Below, one piece after another: positions 1-7,612 of a DNA stretch of 64,000 nt. Both the position numbers and the translations under genes were made by a program. The stretch is from positions 3,489-67,488 of the forward strand of contig CAVESF010000008.1 in NCBI GenBank assembly GCA_963618495.1. The letters run 5' to 3'. The stretch is from Apopatosoma sp963618495. GTDB lineage: Bacteria; Bacillota; Clostridia; Oscillospirales; CAG-272. Each line of letters opens with the position of its first letter. Positions within the stretch are counted from its first letter, which is position 1. A model generated the notes under the pieces. The model saw nothing but the letters and a program-made list of their open reading frames with translations. It did no database searches and had not been told where the DNA came from.

Positions 1-558
1 CTCGACGAGCATATTTTCAACACTCGGCTCCGTGCCTGTGGCAAGTGCCTTTGCTATCGAGAAAAATACGGAGAATATCATCAGACCGAAAGCATCGTCA
101 AGCGCGACAACGGGAAGAAGCGTGTCGGTAAGCGGTCCCTTTGCCTTATATTGGCGGACTACGAGAAGCGTAGCCGCAGGCGCCGTTGCCGTTGCTATGG
201 CGGAAAGAGTGAAGGCGATGGATTTATCCGTTCCCGTGACAAGCAGTATCAGAAGAACGAAAAGCGTTGCCGTGAAAGCCTGAAAGCCTGTTATCACGGT
301 GATTCTCCTGCCGAGTGATTTCAGCGAAGAGAGGCGGAATTCGCCGCCTATGGAAAAGGCGATGAAGCCGAGGGCAACATTTACTATTGTGTCAAAGCTG
401 TCTATGGCTTCGGCACTGACAAGTCCTGAAACAGAGGGACCGATAAGCAGTCCCGCGATAAGAAAAGCGGTAACATTCGGCAGGCGTACAAGCTTGATAA
501 TGCGCGTCATAAGCAGGCCTGCCGCCATCGCTATGCCGAGCGCGAGTAAAGTATTCAT
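1..558 (-). CDS. Cation:proton antiporter, CPA2/KefB-like, C-terminus beyond window
   Basis: This is the N-terminal 186 codons of an integral membrane cation/proton exchanger; the gene runs off the left edge of the window. The start is ATG at 558-556, followed by alternating hydrophobic segments typical of the 12-13 helix Na+/H+ exchanger fold. A conserved unwound-helix region rich in Thr, Ala and Pro is visible around residue 125, and an Asp-Asp pair (ALDDAFG) near residue 155 matches the ion-binding acidic pair of CPA2 members. It lies 71 bases downstream of a PII-like gene on the same strand, so both are probably read from the consensus promoter at 1019-1047. The ion (Na+ or K+) cannot be read from the sequence. 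Family call is firm, the substrate is not. Confidence 0.85.
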   Translation of the reverse strand, partial: MNTLLALGIAMAAGLLMTRIIKLVRLPNVTAFLIAGLLIGPSVSGLVSAEAIDSFDTIVNVALGFIAFSIGGEFRLSSLKSLGRRITVITGFQAFTATLFVLLILLVTGTDKSIAFTLSAIATATAPAATLLVVRQYKAKGPLTDTLLPVVALDDAFGLMIFSVFFSIAKALATGTEPSVENMLVE

Positions 559-629
559 TTCAGTTTATTCAAAATTATCCGAATATATCGGGATTAGGTC
601 CTTTCGAGTATAAATTTCTTTTTGCCGTG

Positions 630-965
630 TCAGATTCCTTCGGCAAACGATACGGGAACGGTAAAGATTATACCTGTGCCGGGCTTGTCGAGTCCGCCTG
701 TCGCCTTGTTTACTATGGCACGGGCTGTTTCCACCTGCTCATCGCGGAGTATCACAAGAACGGTTTTATTCTGCTCATGGTCGGGATTGATGAATTTGCG
801 GAGCGAGCCGAATATCGGAGGCGGCTCTACCGTCTCATGACCGATATACTGCACCTCACCCATGGAATCATAGATTGTGGCGCCCTTTATTCCGGCACTG
901 AGAAATTCGCCGAGAAGTTTCGGCAGACACTCTGTTTTATTGAGAATCAGAACGAAAAGCTGCAT
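630..965 (-). CDS. PII-like (nitrogen regulatory protein P-II superfamily) small regulator
   Basis: A 111-residue protein with the ferredoxin-like alpha-beta fold pattern of PII-type trimeric sensors: it opens with MQLFVLILNKTE, and has a middle segment equivalent to the T-loop region and a C-terminal strand. The classic GlnB uridylylation Tyr and ATP-binding signature are not obvious, so it belongs among PII-like proteins rather than true GlnB/GlnK. It is the first gene of a two-gene unit with the downstream antiporter, which suggests, as inference, that it senses a nucleotide or other small ligand and gates that transporter. GGAGG precedes the ATG by about 8 bases. Confidence 0.7.
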   Translation of the reverse strand: MQLFVLILNKTECLPKLLGEFLSAGIKGATIYDSMGEVQYIGHETVEPPPIFGSLRKFINPDHEQNKTVLVILRDEQVETARAIVNKATGGLDKPGTGIIFTVPVSFAEGI

Positions 966-1018
966 ATAAAAAGCCTCCTTAATATTATATATAAAATGAC
1001 AATTCTCTACATTTTGTG

Positions 1019-1047
1019 ATTATAGCACCGAGCGGCTTTTTTGTCAA
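1019..1047 (-). promoter_or_regulatory. Sigma-A promoter of the PII-like/antiporter operon
   Basis: On the minus strand TTGACA (1047-1042) is separated by exactly 17 bases from TATAAT (1024-1019). Both hexamers match consensus completely, so this should be one of the strongest promoters in the window. It lies about 53 bases upstream of the PII-like start. Confidence 0.8.
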
Positions 1048-1081
1048 GAGCTACGGATATTTATGAGAAAACATGTGTACG

Positions 1082-1114
1082 ACAAAACAGACGCGCTCTT
1101 CGGTGCGTCTGTTT
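1082..1114 (-). terminator. Intrinsic terminator after the metallophosphoesterase gene
   Basis: On the minus strand, AAACAGACGC and GCGTCTGTTT form a 10-bp stem around a short loop, and the descending arm ends in a T run (TTTTG). It sits 20 bases past the stop codon at 1134. Confidence 0.7.
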
Positions 1115-1133
1115 CAAATATGATTTACTTGGC

Positions 1134-3410
1134 TTATTTAAGCAACTTGAGCGCGGAATTATAAGCTTCCGTTATCTGATCTGCCGTGAGTGCGCCGGTG
1201 TATATCTTGCCATCCACCATAGTCATTCCCTTTGTCGGGAAATCGCCGCCGACATTGCCCTTGGTAATATCGTTGCCGAGGCAGAAATAATTGAATGTGC
1301 CGTCCCCACCGACCTTGAATGTGCTGTTTATGGCAACCGCAGCATTCAGCTTGCCGTTTACATAGATATAGCATTTACCGTCGGATATGCTGTATACGCC
1401 GACAACATGAACAAGCTCTGTAGAAGCAGAAGTTGCATATGCTCCCGTATTGTAGCCTGTGCCGCCGCCTGTGATGAAATAAGGTTTGCCTGTCTTATCC
1501 TCGGCAAGACCCCAGCCGCCTGCCTGTGTGCCGCAGATGATGCCCTGAACAGCGCCCTTTGTCGGCATTACATAGAATGCTTCAACGGAAAAGCCGTTTT
1601 CAGCCCATGTCTTGAAAGCATCCTGCGTTGTCAGTTCCTTGAATTTACAGATGACATACTTGTCTTCCGAAGCCTTGAGCGCATCGGCAGTATATGCCTT
1701 GCCGCCGTGAATGACCGTTGCATTTTCAACGGTAGCGCCCATATTTGTCACTTCTATGCGACCAAGCGTGTCCTTTACCGTGCCGCCCGAGAAATCGAAA
1801 TCGGCATAAAGCTCGGCTTTCTTCTCCGTGACTTCGCCCTTTGTCGATTCCCACTCGTATACGAATGTATCGCTTGCCGCATCCCATGAGTCATATGCCG
1901 TGAGCGTGACTTTATACTTGCCGTCCTTGAGATTTCCGAGGAAAAGCTCATAGCTGCTCTTCATATCGCTTCTCTTCGCATGATGATAGAAATCCGAGAG
2001 AATTTTCTTGTTTATCACCTTGCCCGCCGTGATATGCTTTATCTCTATTTCATAGTGATGAGCAAATTCATCGTCGGTAGCCGCGTCGAATGTGAGATAG
2101 GTCTTTACGCCTGTCTTTGTATTTTCCCTGGCGTCAATCTTGACATTGCCGAGCACGGGAGCCTTGTTTGCCGCTTCTCTTGTCTCGCGGCTGTATTTTT
2201 TCAGATGGGTACCCTCTGCATCGGGATGAGCTATTGTCCATGGCTCTTCGAAAGGAGTATCCTCGGAGAAGAACATCTTTGTCACCTTGACATTGCCGTT
2301 TTCATCTACCTGGACAAGCAATCCGGAGGAAATCTCATATCTGTCGTTCATGGTGGTAGTGCCTGCCATGTTTTCATAGCCGCCCGCTTCTATCGCCATA
2401 TAACGGACAGATCCGCAGCCGAGCGAAGTGAAAGCGCCCTGCATGATAGAGCGGTTGTCATTTATCGGGAAGTGCAGATGACCGCCGAAGGTCACGACCT
2501 GCGAATATTTTGATAGTGTGGGAGTAAGATATGTTGTAGACCAATAAGAAGGATTGCCGTTGAGATCGCTTCCGTAGCAGGTATTGTATATCATCGGGTG
2601 CGTGCATACGAAAACATACTGCTCGGGATTTTCCTCCGTAAGCTTGCGGAGCATATTGTCGAGCCATTCCACAGCTTCCTTTGAATAGGGACAGCCTATC
2701 GTGCTGCTGTAGGTTTCCGGCTCGAGCATGAGGAAGTGATAGCCGTTTACTACACAGTCGCGAACGCCTATGCTGAGGTTTGTATCCTCTGTATCAATGC
2801 CCTCGCCAAAGTATTTCTCGCCGAAAGCAAGCTCATAGTCCATGAGATTCAGGCACTGACCCATGATGGAATCGTGGTTGCCTGTAACAAGCAGGGTTTT
2901 TACATCGTCGGAAAGAGCGCTCTCGAGCGCGCTCTTGAAATAGCCGAGTTCCGCCGCCTTGCCCGTATCGGCGATGTCGCCGACTACCGCAAGAGCGTCA
3001 AGCTTGCCGCCGTTTTTGGCTGCTTCTTTTGTGAGCTGTGCGACAGCACTCTTCACCTTATCAACAGCGTCGCCGCTCTCCGCATTTACATGGACATCGG
3101 AGATGGCGCCGAATGAGAGAACAATCTTACTCTCGTCAAATTCGGCCGGCTTTATAACAACGGGAGGAACGGTTGTTTCCGTAGTTTCGGTCATGCTCTC
3201 TGTTGTTTCAGTTGTTTTTGTGGTTTCCGTTGCTTTTGTCGTTTCCGTTGCTTTTGTCGTTTCCGTTGCCTTTGTCGTTTCCGTGATTTTTGTGCTGACA
3301 GTGGTCGCACTTTCTGTTGTGGAATCAGTCATTTCGTTTGGATCCTTTCCGCAGGCGCCGAGAAGAAGAATCATCGTCAGCGCAAGAAAAACAGCTAAAA
3401 ATTTCTTCAT
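1134..3410 (-). CDS. Secreted metallophosphoesterase lipoprotein with C-terminal LamG-like domain
   Basis: A 758-residue surface protein. The N-terminus is a lipoprotein signal peptide ending in LLGAC (lipid-modified Cys about residue 20). A Thr-rich spacer with tandem ETTKAT repeats follows (about 25-85). The calcineurin-like phosphoesterase core (about 90-400) shows the metal-binding series SDVHV, GDIAD, GNHD, THPM and GGHLH in order. The last ~230 residues look like a laminin-G/concanavalin-like beta-sandwich of the kind that binds sugars or surface polymers. The domain order suggests a membrane-tethered phosphodiesterase or nucleotidase held away from the cell by the Thr linker; the substrate is unknown. 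It appears monocistronic, with its own promoter and terminator. Confidence 0.85.
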   Translation of the reverse strand: MKKFLAVFLALTMILLLGACGKDPNEMTDSTTESATTVSTKITETTKATETTKATETTKATETTKTTETTESMTETTETTVPPVVIKPAEFDESKIVLSFGAISDVHVNAESGDAVDKVKSAVAQLTKEAAKNGGKLDALAVVGDIADTGKAAELGYFKSALESALSDDVKTLLVTGNHDSIMGQCLNLMDYELAFGEKYFGEGIDTEDTNLSIGVRDCVVNGYHFLMLEPETYSSTIGCPYSKEAVEWLDNMLRKLTEENPEQYVFVCTHPMIYNTCYGSDLNGNPSYWSTTYLTPTLSKYSQVVTFGGHLHFPINDNRSIMQGAFTSLGCGSVRYMAIEAGGYENMAGTTTMNDRYEISSGLLVQVDENGNVKVTKMFFSEDTPFEEPWTIAHPDAEGTHLKKYSRETREAANKAPVLGNVKIDARENTKTGVKTYLTFDAATDDEFAHHYEIEIKHITAGKVINKKILSDFYHHAKRSDMKSSYELFLGNLKDGKYKVTLTAYDSWDAASDTFVYEWESTKGEVTEKKAELYADFDFSGGTVKDTLGRIEVTNMGATVENATVIHGGKAYTADALKASEDKYVICKFKELTTQDAFKTWAENGFSVEAFYVMPTKGAVQGIICGTQAGGWGLAEDKTGKPYFITGGGTGYNTGAYATSASTELVHVVGVYSISDGKCYIYVNGKLNAAVAINSTFKVGGDGTFNYFCLGNDITKGNVGGDFPTKGMTMVDGKIYTGALTADQITEAYNSALKLLK
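3223..3282 (-). repeat. In-frame 18-bp tandem repeat coding the Thr-rich linker
   Basis: Just over three near-identical copies of an 18-base unit (GTTTCC followed by GTTGCTTTTGTC on the plus strand) encode repeated ETTKAT in the surface metallophosphoesterase. Units of this kind can change number by slippage without breaking the frame. Confidence 0.8.
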
Positions 3411-3451
3411 TTATACCTTCCTCCTTAAATAGAAGATAATATTGTAAATAT

Positions 3452-3480
3452 ATATTATCATAGAGGTCGTGGGTTATCAA
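3452..3480 (-). promoter_or_regulatory. Probable promoter of the metallophosphoesterase gene
   Basis: On the minus strand TTGATA (3480-3475), a 17-base spacer and TAATAT (3457-3452) lie about 40 bases upstream of the ATG. An AAGGAGG ribosome site sits between them and the start. Confidence 0.55.
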
Positions 3481-3648
3481 CCTACTTTTATATACCAAAG
3501 CGGGAACCATCGGTTGCGCATAGAGAAACTGCCGTTTTGTTTTTGTGCAAAATGACGACAGGCTCGTAAAAACCGCATATCTTCACGGATAAAAAAGCCA
3601 TAACCGTGCAAAAATATAAAAATAAATTCTGAAAATTGCATAAAACTA

Positions 3649-3677
3649 TTGACTTGCGGCAATTTTTGTGGTAAACT
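3649..3677 (+). promoter_or_regulatory. Promoter of tRNA-Ser
   Basis: TTGACT (3649-3654), 17 bases and TAAACT (3672-3677) lie about 39 bases upstream of the mature tRNA 5' end. Confidence 0.65.
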
Positions 3678-3715
3678 ATCAAAGCGCGGTGAAAACCGCA
3701 CCTCATACTTGTTAT

Positions 3716-3807
3716 GGAGAAGTCGCCTAGTTGGTCGAGGGCGCACGACTGGAAATCGTGTAACCGCCATAAACGGTTCGAGAGTTCGAATCTCTCCTTC
3801 TCCGCCA
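3716..3807 (+). tRNA. tRNA-Ser (anticodon GGA)
   Basis: A class II tRNA with a long variable arm. Acceptor arms GGAGAAG (3716-3722) and CTTCTCC (3797-3803) pair over 7 bp, followed by a G discriminator and an encoded CCA (3805-3807). The anticodon stem CACGA/TCGTG encloses CTGGAAA, giving anticodon GGA for the serine codons UCC and UCU. The T arm GAGAG/CTCTC encloses TTCGAAT. The long variable arm fits serine rather than a class I isoacceptor. Confidence 0.95.
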
Positions 3808-3816
3808 TACAACAAT

Positions 3817-3846
3817 AGGATTGATACGAGAGTGTCAGTCCTTTTT
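3817..3846 (+). terminator. Intrinsic terminator after tRNA-Ser
   Basis: AGGATTGA (3817-3824) pairs with TCAGTCCT (3835-3842) including one G-T wobble, followed by TTTT. It begins 10 bases after the encoded CCA. Confidence 0.65.
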
Positions 3847-3907
3847 GTTGGCTCTTTGTCAATAGTTAGGGTAGAAAAATCTGACGAAAATGTAAGAAAT
3901 CATTGAA

Positions 3908-3960
3908 AAGCATAGGGGAAGCGTCACGAAACGTAGTGGAGTGGCGCTTCCCCTATGCTT
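3908..3960. repeat. Long inverted repeat (about 20-bp stem, 13-base loop)
   Basis: 3908-3927 pairs with 3941-3960; the outer 16 bp match perfectly and the stem continues inward through one G-T wobble and three more pairs. It is not followed by a T run on either strand, so it is not a standard terminator. Its right arm overlaps the truncated end of an ISL3-type transposase remnant, suggesting a structured end of a decayed mobile element. Confidence 0.75.
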
Positions 3961-4142
3961 CGGCGCCGCTTTTGCCTTTAAATTCATCAATTCCGAGTAC
4001 TTCCGGCAGTCGCATCGGTTTGCTGTATTGGATGTTTAGAAAAAAACTTACATTATATCAGACTTTTTTCAGATATGCTTGTTCTTTTTTTATTTTCTTT
4101 AGCTTATCCGAGGTTCCCCCCAACTTTTATTATAGAACCTTA
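3953..4142 (-). mobile_element. Remnant of an ISL3-family insertion sequence (transposase pseudogene)
   Basis: Reading the minus strand from 4051 to a stop at 3953 gives a 32-codon fragment containing KPMRLPEVLGIDEFKG, which I recognise as the segment around the first catalytic Asp of ISL3-type transposases (family form: LPEVL-IDEFKGN-GGEKY). The frame is closed upstream by TGA and is cut off downstream inside the 3908-3960 hairpin. At 4139-4112 the minus strand reads GGTTCTATAATAAAAG and runs into a G tract and GAACC, resembling an ISL3-type terminal repeat. Only ~60 bases separate this from the fragment, so most of the N-terminal coding sequence is deleted. Not functional. Between 4052 and 4190 I see no other gene. 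Confidence 0.6.
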
Positions 4143-4191
4143 ATTAAATGCTTTTGACTCAGCCCCTTTGGCTTTTTATACAGGCGTATAA

Positions 4192-5175
4192 TTATCTTTC
4201 TCCCCTTGCCAGTTTCTGGCTTCTGATATCCTTTCCCGAGAAAAGTATCAGCTCAAATTCGCCGAAGATGCGCGAGGTTATGCGGTCGGCATAGCGCGAG
4301 AAAAGCTCTTCCTTTTTGATGTTAGTGCTGATTATCATGCTCTTCTCGCCTATCAGGCGGGCATTGAGCAGATTATAGAGCGTAGCCACGGTAAACTGAT
4401 TTGAGGCCTCTGTTCCGAGGTCATCTATTATCAGAAGTTCGCAATCGAAGTAGCGTGCCGTTCTTGATTCGCTTCCCTGCGCCTGATATCCTCTGCCGAA
4501 GCGCTCATATTCGAAATCGTTGAAAATATTGTTTGCCGTTTCATAGACAACATCATAGCCGCGGTCGATAACAGCCTTCGCTATCGCGCTGGAAAGATGC
4601 GTTTTGCCGAGTCCCGTCGTACCCATGAAAAGCAGATTTCTTGCCTTTTCATCGCCGAAATTTGCGGCGAAGCTCTTCGCCTTTTCAAGCGCACGCTCCA
4701 TATTTCTGCGTTCGTCGCCGCTATAATAGCTGAGGTCGAAATTATCAAAGCTCTGCTTGGCAATGAGATTGCCGATACCCGAGCTTTCGTAGCCCGCGAG
4801 CACAAGCGCACGCCTCATGCATTTGCACATCACGCCGTTTATCATGCCCGTGTCCATGCATTCGGGGCATTCGTAGTGCACATCGCTGTAATCCTCCGGC
4901 ACACCCTTTGAAAGCAGGATATCGCGGCGGGCAGAGAGCAACTCCTCATTGTCCCTTTTCAGCGCGTCTATGCGCTCGTGAAGCGCCGCAGGGTCGCCTT
5001 TTGCCGCCTGTATCAGCTTGAGTCCCGTCATCGCGAGTTCACCATCTATGCTCGCTATCTCGGGGAAACGCGCATGAAGCACCTTTTTTCTGCGTTCCGC
5101 ATCCTCTTTGGCACGCAGATTTTTTGTCATATATTCCTCGGATATTCTCTTGAAATTCGCCTTATTGTAGCTCAT
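4192..5175 (-). CDS. dnaC: DnaC/DnaI-like replicative helicase loader (AAA+ ATPase)
   Basis: A 327-residue cytosolic ATPase that would load the DnaB-type helicase during replication initiation or restart. The N-terminal half is helical with a Cys cluster (C103, C106, C117, C119) resembling the zinc-binding segment of the DnaI family. The AAA+ core has Walker A GTTGLGKT (about 185-192), Walker B LLIIDDLGTE (about 247-256) and an arginine-finger region near SRIFGEF. It overlaps dnaD by four bases (ATGA), so the two are translationally coupled. It differs from phage DnaC-like genes only by context; the pairing with dnaD supports a chromosomal primosome role. Confidence 0.88.
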   Translation of the reverse strand: MSYNKANFKRISEEYMTKNLRAKEDAERRKKVLHARFPEIASIDGELAMTGLKLIQAAKGDPAALHERIDALKRDNEELLSARRDILLSKGVPEDYSDVHYECPECMDTGMINGVMCKCMRRALVLAGYESSGIGNLIAKQSFDNFDLSYYSGDERRNMERALEKAKSFAANFGDEKARNLLFMGTTGLGKTHLSSAIAKAVIDRGYDVVYETANNIFNDFEYERFGRGYQAQGSESRTARYFDCELLIIDDLGTEASNQFTVATLYNLLNARLIGEKSMIISTNIKKEELFSRYADRITSRIFGEFELILFSGKDIRSQKLARGER

Positions 5176-6137
5176 GCTTTATCCCCTCCGATTCCGCGCG
5201 ATGCGGCAAGATTGAAAAATTCATCGAGGTCAAAGCCCGCCTCGCTCTTGCCAGCGGGCTTTTTCTTATCGCTCTTTTCGTATTCGGCGACAGACTCGGG
5301 TGTTTTCAGTCCTGCCGCCGCCCAATCCGCAAGCATTTTGTTTTCATATGAAAATGAAGGACGCGTCACTTTCGGGCTTTTCATCATCTTTTCGTAGCCG
5401 TATTCGATAAGCTCAAACGAAATGCCGAGTTTCGCCCAGTTTTCAAGACATTCCTTCTCGGTTTTTATCAGTGCGCGCTCGCCTATTCCGAAGAGTGTGC
5501 GAACTTTATATTCGAGCGAGCGCTTTTCATCCTCGCGCTTGATATATTCCTCAAGCGCGGCGACTGAGCTTATCCCCTTGTCGTAGAGTCCTATCGCCGT
5601 CTGCTCTATGTAGCGAAGAGAACCTTTGCCTATATTCACGCAATATGAAACGAGAAGCAGGATAAACTCGTTATCGAGTCGCAGGTGGTCGGAGAGATAA
5701 ACGATTATCTTGGTCTCGGCGGGAGTAAGACCTCCCTTTCCGAGCAGGGTCTGCGTCATCTCCGCCGTCTCCTTAAGCCTGCCGTTTTCGGCGAAAATCC
5801 GCTCTACATCCTCGCCGCTGTATGCCTGTGCGGACGGCTCGTCCGGTTTCTCGGACTTTTCGCTCTTACGCGCCCGGCGGTTGCGGCTTGCTGTCATATT
5901 CTTGCCGTCGTCATCGCATATTTCGAGCACACCGGTGCCGCGCCAGAAAGAAATCGCCGTCTCTACCTCCGCATCGGGCATGCCGAGCGCATCGGCTATC
6001 TCTTCCGAAGATGCTCCCGCGCCACCCGCGGCGGCGATGAGCACGCGGAGCTCGTTGCCCGATGCTTTTTCTATATGATTTGCCGTTTCGCCAGGCAGAT
6101 TTATGACCGAGCTGCCGAAAAGAAGCCTGAGTTTCAA
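5172..6137 (-). CDS. dnaD: DnaD-domain primosome protein
   Basis: A 321-residue DNA replication initiation/restart protein. I place the start at TTG 6137-6135: GGAGG (6150-6146) lies 8 bases upstream and the product then begins with the family-like KLRLLFGSSVINLPGE. The N-terminal winged-helix-like domain (residues 1-100) is followed by a charged linker and a DnaD/DnaB2-type helical domain (about 140-230, LLVSYCVNIGK), with a second copy-like segment near 240-290. Longer in-frame translations run through a DnaA-box cluster and are not family-like. It forms an operon with the dnaC-like loader downstream (ATGA overlap). Confidence 0.85.
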   Translation of the reverse strand: MKLRLLFGSSVINLPGETANHIEKASGNELRVLIAAAGGAGASSEEIADALGMPDAEVETAISFWRGTGVLEICDDDGKNMTASRNRRARKSEKSEKPDEPSAQAYSGEDVERIFAENGRLKETAEMTQTLLGKGGLTPAETKIIVYLSDHLRLDNEFILLLVSYCVNIGKGSLRYIEQTAIGLYDKGISSVAALEEYIKREDEKRSLEYKVRTLFGIGERALIKTEKECLENWAKLGISFELIEYGYEKMMKSPKVTRPSFSYENKMLADWAAAGLKTPESVAEYEKSDKKKPAGKSEAGFDLDEFFNLAASRGIGGDKA

Positions 6138-6159
6138 GACCGTTTCCTCCGTGATACCT

Positions 6160-6206
6160 ATAATTATTAGAACAAAATTAAAAATTACAAAATTGTGAAT
6201 AAAAAT
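6160..6206. other. AT-rich tract beside the DnaA-box cluster
   Basis: A run of nearly pure A/T (from ATAATTATTAG through AAAATTAAAAATTAC) between the dnaD ribosome site and the DnaA-box-like sites. It could be an easily melted element or simply the dnaD promoter region; I cannot fix a clear -35/-10 pair here. Confidence 0.4.
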
Positions 6207-6250
6207 CCACCGTTTTGGGCAAGCTAATCGGTTATCCCGCGGAAAATGAG

Positions 6251-6412
6251 TTTTCCACAGGCGATTTTCGGGAAAACCGCCCGACTTCTCCACAAATTCC
6301 ACAGGTTTTTCCACAGCATTTCGAAAAAAAGTGGCTGTGCAAGGCGTTTTTGCCGTTTTTGCCTCGGATTTATTAACAGCGCAATCCACAGCCTGTGGAA
6401 AACTTATCCGCG
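6251..6412. promoter_or_regulatory. Cluster of DnaA-box-like sites upstream of dnaD
   Basis: Close matches to TTATCCACA occur at 6251-6259 (TTTTCCACA), 6286-6294 (TTCTCCACA), 6295-6303 (AATTCCACA), 6307-6315 (TTTTCCACA), 6382-6390 (CAATCCACA) and 6394-6402 on the minus strand (TTTTCCACA), with a weaker TTATCCGCG at 6404-6412. Six or seven sites in 162 bases, next to an AT-rich tract and two primosome genes, look like a DnaA-binding locus. No other gene is supported between 6138 and 6560. Confidence 0.6.
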
Positions 6413-6560
6413 CACAAAAAGCCAATTTTTGGATTTTTATACAGATGTATTAAATGAAATAGCGCACAAATTGCCATATAAAAATTCTATATTTTGCCGA
6501 TTTTCATTTTTCTCCCGCAAAGCTCTTGACAAATGAAAAAGCAAGTATCCGTTTCGCTTT

Positions 6561-7568
6561 TCAGAGCATGAAAAACGCGCTCGCATTGAGCGAAGTGTCG
6601 GAAAAGTTCCCCGCAAGATACTCGAAATATCCCGCCGCGGCTATCATTGCCGCATTGTCGCCGCAGTATTTCACCTCGGGATAGCGTAAAGCTATTCCTC
6701 TCTTTTTGCAAAGCTCCGCGAGAGACGCCCGCAAATGAGAGTTGGCAGCGACGCCGCCCGCAAGCGCGAGCGCACGGAGTTCCGGATGGCGCTCAAGCGC
6801 CATATCAAGCTTGATTACGGCTGAATTTACCGCCGCCGAAACGAAGCTTGCCGCCACATCCTCGCGACATATCTCCTCCCCTTTCTGCGAAGCGGAATTG
6901 AGATAATTGAGCACGGCGGTCTTGATTCCCGAGAATGAAAAATCAAGCGTTTCGTCATGTATCGCGGCGCTCGGCAGTTTCAGCGTCGGCTTGCCCTCAT
7001 AGGCGAGCCTGTCTATCGCGGCGCCACCGGGATACGGCATGCCGAGCACGCGGGCTACCTTATCAAAGCATTCGCCCATCGCATCATCGCGCGTGCCGCC
7101 GATTTCTTCTATATTATTATAATCATGCACAACAGCTATCGATGTATGACCGCCCGACGCCACAAAGGCAAGATACGGCGGCGTAAGCTCTGGCGGGAAG
7201 AGATAATTTGCCGCGATATGTCCTTTTATATGGTTTACGGCGACAAGCGGCTTGTCGTTTGCATAGGCAAGCGACTTTGCAAAGTTTACGCCCACGAGGA
7301 GCGCGCCGATAAGCCCCGGACTTGCCGTGACGGCGACAGCGTCTATCTCAGCCATGGAAACGCCCGCGCAGGTGAGCGCATCGTATGTTATCTTCGAGAT
7401 AGCTTCACAATGAGCGCGGCTCGCTATCTCGGGTACAACGCCGCCGAAACGCGCGTGTACCTCTATCTGCGACGCCACTATATTCGAGAGAATCTCAAAC
7501 TTTTCGCCACACGAGAGAACAGCCGCCGCTGTCTCATCGCATGAGCTTTCTATTCCGAGTATTTTCAC
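6561..7568 (-). CDS. tsaD: tRNA N6-threonylcarbamoyladenosine transferase TsaD
   Basis: A 335-residue ASKHA-fold enzyme that transfers the threonylcarbamoyl group to A37 of ANN-decoding tRNAs, working with TsaB and TsaE (neither is in the window). Diagnostic features are the N-terminal GIESSCDETAAA, the metal-binding His pair in NHIKGH (H113, H117), the ASGGHTS nucleotide loop (about 138-143) and AGGVAANS near residue 270. Length matches the family. It is the last gene of a run uxaC-mrp-phosphatase-rimI-tsaD; rimI next to tsaD is a common bacterial arrangement. Confidence 0.96.
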   Translation of the reverse strand: MKILGIESSCDETAAAVLSCGEKFEILSNIVASQIEVHARFGGVVPEIASRAHCEAISKITYDALTCAGVSMAEIDAVAVTASPGLIGALLVGVNFAKSLAYANDKPLVAVNHIKGHIAANYLFPPELTPPYLAFVASGGHTSIAVVHDYNNIEEIGGTRDDAMGECFDKVARVLGMPYPGGAAIDRLAYEGKPTLKLPSAAIHDETLDFSFSGIKTAVLNYLNSASQKGEEICREDVAASFVSAAVNSAVIKLDMALERHPELRALALAGGVAANSHLRASLAELCKKRGIALRYPEVKYCGDNAAMIAAAGYFEYLAGNFSDTSLNASAFFML

Positions 7569-7612
7569 AAAAATGTCCTTTCTGCAAGGGTTTTAAGTTT
7601 TATACAAAAGTC

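Noticed and set aside
3223..3282. CRISPR-like tandem repeat
   Set aside because: The 18-bp units are adjacent without spacers and encode an in-frame Thr-rich linker.
3488..3862. Minus-strand reading frames across the tRNA-Ser gene
   Set aside because: They run through a complete tRNA and its promoter and have no family features.
4142..4191. Terminator for dnaC
   Set aside because: Only a 4-5 bp stem (AGCC/GGCT) without a T run is visible.
6138..6425. In-frame N-terminal extension of DnaD
   Set aside because: The extra sequence reads through the DnaA-box cluster, is not family-like, and a TTG start with GGAGG at the right distance fits better.
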